Positions 7,486-16,638 of a stretch of 64,000 bases of DNA are shown piece after piece; position 1 is the first letter of the stretch, and each line of letters opens with the position of its first letter. Origin of the DNA: Oscillospiraceae bacterium (GTDB taxonomy: Bacteria; Bacillota; Clostridia; Oscillospirales; Ruminococcaceae); contig JAJQIG010000035.1 in NCBI GenBank assembly GCA_021199335.1, positions 5,418 to 69,417 of the forward strand, read 5' to 3'. The notes beneath the pieces are model-generated. The model had not been told where the DNA came from and did not search any database. It was given only the letters and a program-made list of their open reading frames with translations. The translations under genes were made by a program, and so were the position numbers.

Positions 7486-8379
7486 ATGAATGAAAAATCC
7501 GCAGAAATGGCAAAGAAATATAAAGAAGAAATGATGCGGCTTTACAGCAAATCCTCATCGAAAAGCGCTCCGTCCGCCGCAGACGAGTCCGTTCCCAAGA
7601 CTGCGCCGACTAAGCCGACTAAGCCGTCTAAGCCGAGCGCTCTGCAAAGGCAAGCTCCGCCGCTGCAGACCCTGCCGACAACGCCGCCCTTAATGGGAGA
7701 AGCCGAGCCGAAAAAACCCACCCAAAGCCCCGTTCAGGGCGGAGGAGCTTCGGCAAAAGGGGCAAAACCGAAATTCCCGACAGCCGAGGAGCTTCTCGCC
7801 GCCGCAAAAAACGGTTCATCCTCGGGAAACGCCGAACAAAACGGAGATTTATCGGAAAACCGCTCCCGTGGGAATTACGGCGGCTACAAATTCCTGCCCT
7901 ACGGCGAGCAAGGCTCGGGAAGCTTCCCATACCTTTATGACAGCGGCTCGGCGGACGGCGAAAATCCCTCGCCCATGACGGGAACGGGCTACATCACCGT
8001 TGAGGCTACAACAGGCGGCGGCGCAGTGCCGATTGAGGGAGCGACCGTTATAATCTCACGAAAGGAGAACGGGAAAAACATCCTTGTCCGTATGCTTACA
8101 ACCGATGAAAGCGGAGCAACCGAAACAATTCCGCTTCCAACGCCCGATATAAGCTATTCCGAAGCGCCCGACCCGTCCGAAAAGCCCTATGCGGACTATT
8201 ATGTAAACGCATACGCAAAGGGATTTTACACCATACCGGAGCTTACCGTTCCCGTTTTTTCAACGGTTAAATCCATTCAGCCGATTTCGATGATTCCCCT
8301 CGGCGAATTCAGCCTTAACGGCGATTCAGCCCCGAACGGCGCACCGACTGAGAACGGCTCAAACGAAAGCAATTCATAG
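7486..8379 (+). CDS. SleC N-terminal-domain-like protein with Pro-rich extension
   Basis: 297 residues from the ATG at 7486, which has GGAGGG 8 nt upstream. Residues 1-~150 are low-complexity, rich in Pro, Lys, Ser and Gly. Residues ~165-275 form a single beta-rich domain beginning GYITVEATTGGGAVPIEGA, with TTDESGATETIPLPTPD and ADYYVNAYAKGFYTI. This matches the carboxypeptidase-regulatory-like domain that forms the N-terminus of Clostridial pre-pro-SleC (spore cortex-lytic enzyme). No signal peptide. The next gene, 18 nt on, carries the remaining SleC domains, so the two genes look like one SleC split in two. The role as a prodomain or partner is inferred. Confidence 0.7.
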   Translation: MNEKSAEMAKKYKEEMMRLYSKSSSKSAPSAADESVPKTAPTKPTKPSKPSALQRQAPPLQTLPTTPPLMGEAEPKKPTQSPVQGGGASAKGAKPKFPTAEELLAAAKNGSSSGNAEQNGDLSENRSRGNYGGYKFLPYGEQGSGSFPYLYDSGSADGENPSPMTGTGYITVEATTGGGAVPIEGATVIISRKENGKNILVRMLTTDESGATETIPLPTPDISYSEAPDPSEKPYADYYVNAYAKGFYTIPELTVPVFSTVKSIQPISMIPLGEFSLNGDSAPNGAPTENGSNESNS

Positions 8380-8397
8380 GAAAGGGGGAGCGCATTT

Positions 8398-9798
8398 ATG
8401 CTGACAGGAGAACCCTTTATCCCCGAAAGCATTACCGTCCATCTCGGAAGGCCCTCAAATTCATCCGCCGAGGATGTGACAGTAAGCTATCCCGATTACA
8501 TAAAGAATGTCGCCTCGAGCGAGCTTTACCCGACATGGCCCGAAAGCGCTCTGAGGGCGAATATTTACGCCATAATTTCCTTTACCCTTAACCGAATTTA
8601 CACCGAATGGTATCGCTCGCAGGGCTATGATTTCGATATAACCAATTCGATTCAGTATGACCAGTCGTTCGTTAAGGACAGGGAAATTTACGAGCCGATA
8701 AGCAGAATTGTCGATGAGATTTTCAATAACTATATCCGCCGCAGGGGGAGCGTTGAACCGCTTTTCGCCGTCTACTGCGACGGCAGGGAGGTAAACTGCG
8801 ATGGGCTTACCCAGTGGGGCTCGGTCAGCCTTGCGCAGGAGGGGCTTGGGCCTTATGAGATACTCACATATTTTTACGGGGACGATATTGACATTGTAAC
8901 CGACGCCGATATTATGCCCGATATTCCCTCCTATCCCGGGACTCCGCTTCAGCTTGGCAGCTCGGGGCCGTATGTCGTTCGGATTCAGTCGCAGCTTAAC
9001 AGGATCTCGAACAACTATCCCGCTATCCCGAAAATTTCCTCCGATGAATCGGCGTTTAATCTTGCGACAGAGGATGCCGTAAGGAAATTTCAGGAGATTT
9101 TTAATCTTCCGCAGACGGGTATAGTGGACAAATCCACATGGTATAAAATAAATTACATCTATACAAGCGTAAAAAATCTTGCCCAGCTCAATTCGGAGGG
9201 GCTTACCCTTGCCGACCTTGACTTCAACGTTCCCGAAACGCTTGAAATCGGGGAAACGGGGGAGATTGTCCGCACGTTCCAGTATTTCCTCGCCGTTGTC
9301 GGCGCATATTACAACGCCGTTCTTCCCGCCGAAATTACGGGCGTTTACGATGAACAGACGGTGAATGCGGTCGAATCGTTCCAAAGGCTCTTCGGCATTC
9401 CCGCAACGGGCAGCGCCGATATTCCGACATGGCGGGATTTATACGGCGCGTATGTCGGAATTGTCCAAAATGTCCCGATAAATATTGAATCGGAAAATGC
9501 GGTGCTTTTCCCCGGCGGCATTCTTACCGAGGGGATAACAAGCGAATATGTCCGTGTTCTTCAGGAGTATCTTAACTACCTCCACGGCACATATCCCGAA
9601 ATTCCCGAAATAAATCCGACAGGCTATTTCGGCCCCGTTACAAGGAACGCCGTTCTTGCTTTCCAAAGGCTGTTCGGGCTTAACCCCACGGGGAATGTAA
9701 CCGCCGATACATGGAACATGATTTCGGACGCTTATTACGATTTAAGGCTCGGTTACGCAAAACGTCCCGGTCAGGCTCCGGGGTATACTATTTCATAA
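8398..9798 (+). CDS. SleC-like peptidoglycan lytic protein with three PG-binding domains
   Basis: A 466-residue protein. Residues ~1-170 carry the SpoIID-like catalytic domain as found in SleC: YPDYIKNVASSELYPTWPES, then LRANIYAIISFTLNRIYTEW. Glu49 (WPES) is in the position of the SpoIID catalytic Glu. A CDG...NCDGLTQWGS segment follows, again as in SleC. Three peptidoglycan-binding type 1 domains come next (about 183-260, 275-355, 365-450), each with AVxxFQ and TGxxDxxTW signatures. No signal peptide, which is usual for SleC of the forespore or mother cell. Family members hydrolyse spore cortex during germination. GGGGGAG precedes the ATG. Csp proteases that activate SleC are not in the window. 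Confidence 0.8.
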   Translation: MLTGEPFIPESITVHLGRPSNSSAEDVTVSYPDYIKNVASSELYPTWPESALRANIYAIISFTLNRIYTEWYRSQGYDFDITNSIQYDQSFVKDREIYEPISRIVDEIFNNYIRRRGSVEPLFAVYCDGREVNCDGLTQWGSVSLAQEGLGPYEILTYFYGDDIDIVTDADIMPDIPSYPGTPLQLGSSGPYVVRIQSQLNRISNNYPAIPKISSDESAFNLATEDAVRKFQEIFNLPQTGIVDKSTWYKINYIYTSVKNLAQLNSEGLTLADLDFNVPETLEIGETGEIVRTFQYFLAVVGAYYNAVLPAEITGVYDEQTVNAVESFQRLFGIPATGSADIPTWRDLYGAYVGIVQNVPINIESENAVLFPGGILTEGITSEYVRVLQEYLNYLHGTYPEIPEINPTGYFGPVTRNAVLAFQRLFGLNPTGNVTADTWNMISDAYYDLRLGYAKRPGQAPGYTIS

Positions 9799-9820
9799 AC
9801 GCAGCGGAGGTAATGATTCA

Positions 9821-10423
9821 ATGGCAGTATCAAACGAACAAAGGCGGAGCGATATAAGGGAGCTTCAAAGCTACCTGCGGACGATTTCAAGGGTTAACCC
9901 GAAAATCCCTATGGTGTTCCCGAACGGCATATTTGACGACAGCACAAAGGCGGCGGTGACTGCGTTTCAGGCGGAATACGGCCTCCCCGTAACGGGCGGA
10001 GCCGATACCGATACATGGAATGCGGTTTATCGGGCGTATAAGGACGCGCTTGTTTTCCTTGAAAGCCCCGAAGCGATTATTCCAACGGCGGCAATAATGC
10101 CCGAAAAATCGATTGTTATAGGCAATGCGGGCTATGCCGTATATATTATTCAGGCAATGCTTAATACAATATTGCAGTTTTACGATAATATAGAGAATGC
10201 GCCCGTCAACGGAATTTATGACGGAAGAACCGCCGCTTCGGTTATGGATGTTCAGCGTGTAAACGGCCAGGAACCAACGGGCGTTATGGATATTAATACA
10301 TGGAACAGCCTCGCAAGGCTCTATAATTATCACGCAATGATGGACGATATAGATAATTTCCCGCAGGAGGAAAACGCCGTGAGCTGCGCCGAAAATTCCG
10401 ATTCCGAGGAATGCGTGGGGTGA
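9821..10423 (+). CDS. Protein of two peptidoglycan-binding type 1 domains
   Basis: 200 residues, no catalytic domain and no signal peptide. Two tandem PG-binding domains are visible: residues ~9-75 (LQSYLRTIS...AVTAFQAEYGLPVTGGAD...TWNAVY) and ~95-170 (IQAMLNTIL...SVMDVQRVNGQEPTG...TWNSLA). The C-terminus is acidic with two Cys. The closest relatives visible are the repeats of the preceding gene, so it may have arisen from it by duplication. GGAGG sits 9 nt before the ATG. It is the last gene of a three-gene unit and probably acts on the same wall or cortex substrate. Confidence 0.78.
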   Translation: MAVSNEQRRSDIRELQSYLRTISRVNPKIPMVFPNGIFDDSTKAAVTAFQAEYGLPVTGGADTDTWNAVYRAYKDALVFLESPEAIIPTAAIMPEKSIVIGNAGYAVYIIQAMLNTILQFYDNIENAPVNGIYDGRTAASVMDVQRVNGQEPTGVMDINTWNSLARLYNYHAMMDDIDNFPQEENAVSCAENSDSEECVG

Positions 10424-10502
10424 AAAATTCCCCTGTTTCGGCAAAGGCGGAGCGAAGTTATTGTGCATAATAGCCATAAATTTCTGAGCGAGTAAAAAAC
10501 TC

Positions 10503-10531
10503 TTGCAATTTCAAAACGACTGTGTTATAAT
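10503..10531 (+). promoter_or_regulatory. secG promoter
   Basis: TTGCAA (10503-10508), 17 bp, TATAAT (10526-10531). Confidence 0.8.
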
Positions 10532-10609
10532 GTAGTAAGTGTTTTTTTGTGTAAAAATGTGAAGCTTGTGTCCTTAATGTATGAGGGCATTTTTCGGAGG
10601 TATAATAAA

Positions 10610-10864
10610 ATGAGCGTTTTGGAAATTGTAAGCGGCGCAATTATGCTGGCGGTAAGTATTCTTCTTGTAATCCTTACCATAATGCAGCCGCCGAAGCAGC
10701 AAAATATGAGCACAGCCATTTCGGGCAGTTCGGGAAACTTCTTCGATAAAAACGGCGGAACAACAAGGGAGGAAGCTCTTGCGAAGCTGACAAAAATTCT
10801 TGCGGCTGTCCTCTTTGTGGTTACTCTTGCCGCAAATATTATAAGCGTTGTTTCCGCCGGATGA
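10610..10864 (+). CDS. secG: Preprotein translocase subunit SecG
   Basis: 84 residues from the ATG at 10610, which follows CGGAGG at 10595-10600; the longer frame from 10547 has no ribosome site. Two membrane helices (about 4-24 and 62-80) flank a Gly/Ser/Asn-rich cytoplasmic loop (ISGSSGNFFDKNGG), the standard SecG layout. It assists SecYEG-dependent export. Followed by a strong terminator and then rnr, an order common in Firmicutes (secG-rnr). Confidence 0.92.
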   Translation: MSVLEIVSGAIMLAVSILLVILTIMQPPKQQNMSTAISGSSGNFFDKNGGTTREEALAKLTKILAAVLFVVTLAANIISVVSAG

Positions 10865-10911
10865 GAAAATCTCCTTGGCGGCTTTCCGATGGAATCCCCT
10901 CGGCGAAATCT

Positions 10912-10949
10912 GTCCTGTGTTTGTTGCTTTTCAGACACAGGACTTTTTT
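10912..10949 (+). terminator. secG terminator
   Basis: GTCCTGTGT (10912-10920) pairs with ACACAGGAC (10935-10943), followed by TTTTTT. It lies between secG and rnr, so rnr expression depends on readthrough or an unseen promoter. Confidence 0.9.
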
Positions 10950-10987
10950 ACAGCGTGAAGGGTCGGCTTAAAGAAAGGAATTTTATT

Positions 10988-13126
10988 ATGGCGGAAACCT
11001 TTGAAATTTATAAAACACGGATTAAGGAAATCCTTAGGCAAAGCGGAAAGAAAAGCGTTCCCTTTAAAACGCTGTACGGCAAATGCAAGGGCAGGAAAAA
11101 TAACCTTGCGGAGTTTAAGCGGGCCGTTTCGGCTCTTGAAGCAAGCGGGGATATTCTTGAAACAAAGGGCGGCTTTAAGCTCACCGCCGCAAGCGGACTT
11201 TTCAAGGCGGAGGTTTCAAGGATAAACAAAACCTTCGGCTTTATCGTAAGGGACGATGGATCGGAGGTTTTTGTCCCCGGGAAATTCCTTTTGGGAGCAA
11301 TGCCGGGCGATACGGTCCTTGCAAGGCTTATCCCGACAAGGGGCGAACGGCACGATACCCCCGACGGCGAGGTAGTCGAAATCATTGGGGAAAATTTCAG
11401 CGAGTTTACGGGCGTTGCCGAACGGTATGGCGGCGGCTTTGCTGTTTTCCCCGACAGCCTCGCCAAGGAGCCTATAACGGTTACTGAGTGCGCCGTAAAT
11501 GTTAAGGACGGGGATAAGGTCCTTGCGGAAATTTGCAAAAGGGGAAAGCGCCATTCCGACCATAGGGCGAGGATTACCGCAGTGTTCGGCGATTCGGAAT
11601 GCGCGGTAAGCAGTGCGGAGGCTATACTTTATATGAACGGGGTGGAAACGTCATTCCCGAACGCCGTCCTCGATGAAGCCCGCCTTGCGGAGCATATGGG
11701 CATACCGAACGGCGAAGCCGAAAGGCGGCTTGACCTTAGGAATGAAGTAATCTTCACCATAGACGGCGCGGATACAAAGGACATTGACGACGCCGTTTCG
11801 CTGAAAAGGCTTGAGGACGGCTGGGAGCTTGGCGTCCATATCGCCGATGTTTCGTTCTATGTTAAGCGGGATTCCGAGCTTGATAAGGACGCCTTCCGCA
11901 GGGGAACCTCGATTTATTACGCAAATAAGGTCGTCCCGATGCTCCCGAAGGAGCTTTCCAACGGAATTTGTTCGCTTAATCCGAGGGAGGAAAGGCTCGC
12001 CTTTTCCTGCATAATGCGGCTTGACGGGGATGGAAGGCTTGTTAAGTATAAGTTCAGCAAAAGCGTTATAATTTCAAGGGTAAAGGGAGTTTATTCCGAG
12101 GTTAACAAAATTCTTGAAGCAATCGAAACGGGAACGGAAATTCCCGCCGAGCTTGCGGAAAAATATAACGGCGTTACCGATGCAGTCGCCGAAATGCAAA
12201 GGCTTGCGGAAATTCTTACGGCAAATAAGATTCGCAGGGGCGCCCCTCAGATTGAAACGGCGGAGTGCAAGCTCATCCTCGATGAAAATGAAGCCTGCGT
12301 TGACGTTGTTCCGAGGGAGCGCGGAAAAAGCGAGCTTATTATTGAGGAATTTATGCTTATGGCAAATACGGCTGCGGCAAAAACGGCAAAGGAGAACGGA
12401 ATTCCCTTTGTCTACCGTGTCCATGAAAGGCCCGCGCCCGAAAAAACGGCGGAGCTTCTCGATGTCGCCGCAAGGATGAATATAAAGGTTCCGGATTTCA
12501 GCGAAATAAAGGCGAAGCACCTTGCCGAAATTCTTGAGAAAACAAAGGAAAGTCCGCTTTCCCCCGTTATAAACAGCCTTGTCCTCCGCTCAATGGCAAA
12601 GGCGAAATATTCCGAAGAGCCATTGGGCCATTTCGGACTTGTTCTTGACGATTACGCGCACTTTACATCGCCGATAAGGCGTTATCCCGACCTTGCGATA
12701 CACCGCATTCTCACCGATTTGTGCTATAATAAAGTATCTGCGGAATCCATGCGGAAGCGTTATGCCGCATTCGCCCACAGCGCATCGGAGCAGTCCTCCG
12801 CGCAGGAGCTTACGGCGATGAGGGTTGAAAGGGACTGCAGCGACTGCTACATTGCCGAATATATGAAAGCGCATTTGGGCGAGGATTTTTGCGGAATGAT
12901 AGTCTCGGTGCAGGAGTTTGGCTTTTTTGTTCAGCTCCCGAATACCGTTGAGGGGCTTGTGCGGATAGATTCCCTCAAGGACGGCCCATACGACTTTGAC
13001 GGTCACTTCACCCTTACCAAAAACGGACAGGCTTCATATACGGTCGGCGATAAGGTTCATGTCGTCTGCGCAGGGGCGAACGTTTCAAGCGGACAGGTTG
13101 ATTTCACAATTGCCGAGGAGTATTAA
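10988..13126 (+). CDS. rnr: Ribonuclease R
   Basis: A processive 3'-5' exoribonuclease of the RNase II/RNB family that degrades structured RNA. 712 residues from the ATG at 10988 (AAAGGAA upstream); the frame's longer N-terminus from 10889 covers the secG terminator and is not real. Order: helix-turn-helix (~1-65), cold-shock domains (FGFIVRDDGSEVFV), RNB catalytic domain with IDGADTKDIDDAV around residue 258-270 (the Mg2+-binding Asp cluster) and the FTSPIRRYPDL motif, and a C-terminal S1 domain (VQEFGFFVQL, about 638-705). It lacks the long Lys-rich tail of enterobacterial RNase R. No smpB follows. Confidence 0.95.
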   Translation: MAETFEIYKTRIKEILRQSGKKSVPFKTLYGKCKGRKNNLAEFKRAVSALEASGDILETKGGFKLTAASGLFKAEVSRINKTFGFIVRDDGSEVFVPGKFLLGAMPGDTVLARLIPTRGERHDTPDGEVVEIIGENFSEFTGVAERYGGGFAVFPDSLAKEPITVTECAVNVKDGDKVLAEICKRGKRHSDHRARITAVFGDSECAVSSAEAILYMNGVETSFPNAVLDEARLAEHMGIPNGEAERRLDLRNEVIFTIDGADTKDIDDAVSLKRLEDGWELGVHIADVSFYVKRDSELDKDAFRRGTSIYYANKVVPMLPKELSNGICSLNPREERLAFSCIMRLDGDGRLVKYKFSKSVIISRVKGVYSEVNKILEAIETGTEIPAELAEKYNGVTDAVAEMQRLAEILTANKIRRGAPQIETAECKLILDENEACVDVVPRERGKSELIIEEFMLMANTAAAKTAKENGIPFVYRVHERPAPEKTAELLDVAARMNIKVPDFSEIKAKHLAEILEKTKESPLSPVINSLVLRSMAKAKYSEEPLGHFGLVLDDYAHFTSPIRRYPDLAIHRILTDLCYNKVSAESMRKRYAAFAHSASEQSSAQELTAMRVERDCSDCYIAEYMKAHLGEDFCGMIVSVQEFGFFVQLPNTVEGLVRIDSLKDGPYDFDGHFTLTKNGQASYTVGDKVHVVCAGANVSSGQVDFTIAEEY

Positions 13127-13146
13127 TAAGGAGATGTTTTTTTTAA

Positions 13147-14676
13147 ATGAGTATATTTAGCTGCGCCCCCGTTTTTTCCGACCATATGGTTCTGCAGAGG
13201 GGGAAAAATATAAATGTTTGGGGAATCGGCAGTGACGGAAGCGAGGTTGAGGTTTCCTTAAACGGAAAAACCGTCAGAACCGCCGTGAAAAACCATAAAT
13301 GGTTCGCCGTCCTCCCACCGATGGAAGCGGGCGGAGCTTACGAAATGACCGTTTCATCGCACGGCGAGACAATTACCTTTTCCGATGTAATGATCGGCGA
13401 GGTATGGCTTGCGGGAGGGCAGTCCAACATGGAGCTGGAGCTTCAAAATTCCCTTGACGGAAAAAATGTCGTTAAAAACATCGGCAGCGTTAACGTGCGC
13501 TTTTATTATACAAAGAAAAACGCCTTTATGGACGACTTTTTCTATGCCGATGAACGTGATTCATGCTGGTGTAAGGCTTCGCCCGAAACAGCCTCCTGCC
13601 AGTCAGCCGTCGGATATTATTTCGCGAAAAAGCTCTCGGAGGATTTGGGAGTAGCTGTCGGAATAATCGGCTGCAATTGGGGAGGAACCTCCGCTTCGGC
13701 GTGGATTTCAAGGGAAATGCTTTCATCCGACCGAGATACCAAATCCTATGTTGACGAGTATGACGCCGCAATGAGCGGAAAATCCTTTGAGCAGTACTGC
13801 GATGAGCTTGACGATTACAACGCTTACACCGAACAATGGCAGCCTAAAATAAACGAGTTTTATCGGAATAATCCGAACGGCGAATGGGGCGATGCGCTCG
13901 CCTTTGCGGGACCGTGCCGCTATCCCGAGCCGCTCGGCCCGAAATCCCCGTTCAGAGCGGGCGGACTTTATGAAACCATGCTGAAGCGTGTTGCGCCGTA
14001 TACCCTTGCGGGATTTATCTATTACCAAGGGGAAAGCGACGACCACAAGCCGAATATTTACTGCAAGCTCCTTAAAATGCTTATCGAGCAGTGGAGGAGC
14101 GATTGGAATGACGATGAAATGCCGTTTATTTTTGTCCAGCTCCCAATGCATATAAACAGGGGCGAGGAGGACAGGAAAAATTGGTGCCTTATCCGTGAGG
14201 CTCAGATGAGGGTGCATAAAACCGTTGCGAATACGGGCATTGCCGTTGCGCTTGACTGCGGAGAATACGGCAATATTCATCCCCTCGATAAAAGGCCTGT
14301 CGGCGAACGTCTGGAGCTTCAGGCTCTCTGCCATGTTTATCATAAAATTTCCGAGGATAAGGCGTACGGCGCAATTTACAGCTCCGCGCTCAATGACGGA
14401 AGCGATATAGTTATCTCCTTTGATTACAGCAAGGGAGGGTTCGAGGTAAGGGGCGAAAGGGCTGTCGGCTTTGAGGTTGCGGGCTCGGATAAAAAATATT
14501 TCCCTGCAAACGCTGTGTTTGAGGGGGAAAGGATACGGCTTTCCTCCGAGCAGGTTGAAAAGCCCGAATACGCGCGATATAACTGGGTAAATTACGGCGA
14601 GGTCACCGTCTTTTCAAAGAACGGGCTTCCCCTTGCCCCGTTCAGAACGAGCCGCAATGACGGATTCAGAATTTAA
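13147..14676 (+). CDS. Sialate O-acetylesterase-like SGNH hydrolase
   Basis: 509 residues. The family removes acetyl esters from sialic acids or other glycans. Block I of the SGNH fold is GEVWLAGGQSNMELE with Ser93 as nucleophile. GGTSASAWIS, the FIYYQGESD block (about residue 290) and the late GNIHP (His around 376) complete the site. An N-terminal beta domain (~1-80) and a C-terminal beta domain resemble other family members. No signal peptide is visible, so the enzyme appears cytosolic and would act on imported sugars. AAGGAG precedes the ATG. Lies 20 nt after rnr and 16 nt before metF, but no glycan-utilisation genes surround it. Confidence 0.87.
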   Translation: MSIFSCAPVFSDHMVLQRGKNINVWGIGSDGSEVEVSLNGKTVRTAVKNHKWFAVLPPMEAGGAYEMTVSSHGETITFSDVMIGEVWLAGGQSNMELELQNSLDGKNVVKNIGSVNVRFYYTKKNAFMDDFFYADERDSCWCKASPETASCQSAVGYYFAKKLSEDLGVAVGIIGCNWGGTSASAWISREMLSSDRDTKSYVDEYDAAMSGKSFEQYCDELDDYNAYTEQWQPKINEFYRNNPNGEWGDALAFAGPCRYPEPLGPKSPFRAGGLYETMLKRVAPYTLAGFIYYQGESDDHKPNIYCKLLKMLIEQWRSDWNDDEMPFIFVQLPMHINRGEEDRKNWCLIREAQMRVHKTVANTGIAVALDCGEYGNIHPLDKRPVGERLELQALCHVYHKISEDKAYGAIYSSALNDGSDIVISFDYSKGGFEVRGERAVGFEVAGSDKKYFPANAVFEGERIRLSSEQVEKPEYARYNWVNYGEVTVFSKNGLPLAPFRTSRNDGFRI

Positions 14677-14692
14677 GGAAGGTACAGATATT

Positions 14693-15553
14693 ATGAAAAT
14701 TCCATCACTCTTCGGGAAAGGAAAAACGGTTTTCTCATTTGAGGTCTTTCCCCCAAAAAATACAACCCCTATCGAAACGGTTTACAGCACCCTCGATGCG
14801 CTCAAGGAGCTTTCCCCCGATTTTATCAGCGTTACCTACGGCGCAAGGGGAACCTCCGCCGATACGGCGACCTGCGATATTGCATCATACATTCAGAATG
14901 ACCTCGGCATAACCTCCGCCGCGCATTTGACCTGCGTTTACAGCTCAAAAGAGCTTGTCCTCGAACGCCTTAAGCAGCTTAAGGAGAGGAACGTTGAAAA
15001 TATCCTTGCGCTTAGGGGAGATATAAACCCCGAAATCCCAAGGCTTCACGATTTTGAATACGCAAGCGACCTTACAAAATTTATTAAGGAAAACGGGGAT
15101 TTCCATGTTTCGGGCGCATGCTATCCCGAATGCCATTTTGAAGCGAAAAGCATGGCGGAGGATATTCGGAATTTAAAGCGTAAGGTCGATGCGGGAGCAG
15201 GACACCTTATGTCACAGCTTTTTTTCGATAATTCCTCATTCTACAGCTTTCTTGAAAAGGCTGATATAGCAGGGATAGACGTCCCCATAGAAGCGGGAAT
15301 TATGCCCGTTGTCAATGCGAATCAAATTCGGCGAATGGTTTCGGTAAGCGGAGCAAGCCTTCCCGCAAAGTTCAGCAAAATCATTCAGCGCTACGAGAAT
15401 AACCCCGAAGCCCTCAGAGATGCGGGAATCGCATACGCAATCGACCAGATTGTCGACCTTATCTCAAACGGCGTTGACGGAATACATCTTTACACGATGA
15501 ATAATCCGTATGTCGCAAGAAAAATCAGTGAAAGCATAAGATCCATGCTGTAA
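14693..15553 (+). CDS. metF: Methylenetetrahydrofolate reductase
   Basis: 286 residues from ATG 14693 (GGAAGG upstream). Reduces 5,10-methylene-THF to 5-methyl-THF for methionine synthesis or the methyl branch. FSFEVFPPKN contains the catalytic Glu of the MTHFR barrel; DFISVTYGARG, LALRGD and MSQLFFDN are family blocks, the last two contacting FAD and folate. Length is typical for a bacterial MTHFR without regulatory domain. No metH or other one-carbon gene is adjacent. Confidence 0.93.
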   Translation: MKIPSLFGKGKTVFSFEVFPPKNTTPIETVYSTLDALKELSPDFISVTYGARGTSADTATCDIASYIQNDLGITSAAHLTCVYSSKELVLERLKQLKERNVENILALRGDINPEIPRLHDFEYASDLTKFIKENGDFHVSGACYPECHFEAKSMAEDIRNLKRKVDAGAGHLMSQLFFDNSSFYSFLEKADIAGIDVPIEAGIMPVVNANQIRRMVSVSGASLPAKFSKIIQRYENNPEALRDAGIAYAIDQIVDLISNGVDGIHLYTMNNPYVARKISESIRSML

Positions 15554-15589
15554 AGAGCTGTAATTTTTTGAATTTTTTTAGATAAATGC

Positions 15590-15618
15590 TTGAAAAATTT
15601 TAACGGATATTGTATAAT
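15590..15618 (+). promoter_or_regulatory. Promoter of the DHH phosphoesterase gene
   Basis: TTGAAA (15590-15595), 17 bp, TATAAT (15613-15618), about 70 nt before the start codon. Confidence 0.8.
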
Positions 15619-15685
15619 TAAAAAAGTGATTGTGTGTAAGCATTGGGTGAATTGCAATAAATCTATTTTTAAGGAGTTGTACATA

Positions 15686-16603
15686 ATGAGACTTGTTACA
15701 CGTTCCGATTTTGATGGGCTTGCCTGCGGCGCCTTGCTCAAGGATGTCGGGGTTATTGACAGCTGGAAGTTTGCCCATCCGAAGGATCTTCAGGACGGAC
15801 TTGTGGAGGTTACAAAGGATGACTGCCTTGCAAACGTCCCGTTCGTTGAGGGATGCGGCCTGTGGTTCGACCACCATTCAAGCGAGTTTGAAAGAAATCA
15901 GCTTGAGGGAAAATATGTCGGCGAAAGCAGAATTGCCCCGTCCTGCGCAAGAATTGTCTATGACTATTACGGCGGAAAGGAACGCTTCGCTCATTATGAC
16001 GATATGATGACCGCCGTTGACAAGGTTGACAGCGGAAACCTTACAAGGGAGGAAATCCTTAAACCCGAGGGCTGGATCCTTATCGGATTCCTTATGGACC
16101 CGAGAACAGGCCTCGGAAGATGGAGAAACTTCACTATCTCAAATTATCAGCTTATGGAAAAGCTCATAGATTGCTGCCGCACAATGAATACGGATGAAAT
16201 ACTCGCCCTCCCCGACGTTAAGGAGAGAATCGACGTTTATTTCGAGCAGACGGAAAAGTTTAAGGAAATGGTAAAGGCGCATACAAGGGTTGAAAAGGAC
16301 GTTATTATCAGCGACCTAAGGGGCGTTGACCCAATCTATTCGGGCAACAGATTCCTTATATACAGCCTTTATCCCGAGCAGAATATTTCCGCATGGATCT
16401 GCAGCGGAAAGGGCGGAAAGGGCTGCAGCGCCGCTGTCGGATATTCCATCCTTAACAGAACCTCAAACGTCAATGTCGGAAGCCTTATGCTTAAATACGG
16501 CGGGGGAGGTCATAAGGCTGTCGGAACGTGCCAGTTCACAGATGAAAATATGGGAACGGAGCTTCCGAAAATGCTTGAAGAGCTTGTAAATTACAGCGAA
16601 TAA
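15686..16603 (+). CDS. DHH/DHHA1 family phosphoesterase
   Basis: 305 residues from ATG 15686 (AAGGAG upstream). N-terminal DHH domain with RSDFDGLACGA (metal-binding Asp residues) and WFDHHSSE. The C-terminal DHHA1 domain has GGGGHKAVGTC. The family includes exopolyphosphatases, nanoRNases and cyclic-dinucleotide phosphodiesterases. This one lacks PAS/GGDEF or CBS parts and is not the NrnA found later in the window at 23802. Substrate cannot be chosen from sequence alone. Apparently co-transcribed with the small gene at 16639. Confidence 0.85.
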   Translation: MRLVTRSDFDGLACGALLKDVGVIDSWKFAHPKDLQDGLVEVTKDDCLANVPFVEGCGLWFDHHSSEFERNQLEGKYVGESRIAPSCARIVYDYYGGKERFAHYDDMMTAVDKVDSGNLTREEILKPEGWILIGFLMDPRTGLGRWRNFTISNYQLMEKLIDCCRTMNTDEILALPDVKERIDVYFEQTEKFKEMVKAHTRVEKDVIISDLRGVDPIYSGNRFLIYSLYPEQNISAWICSGKGGKGCSAAVGYSILNRTSNVNVGSLMLKYGGGGHKAVGTCQFTDENMGTELPKMLEELVNYSE

Positions 16604-16638
16604 GCGGCTTGCTTTGCCGCCCTGTCGGGAGGAAATAT

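Noticed and set aside
10889..10987. N-terminal extension of RNase R
   Set aside because: It translates the secG terminator; the ATG at 10988 has AAAGGAA upstream.
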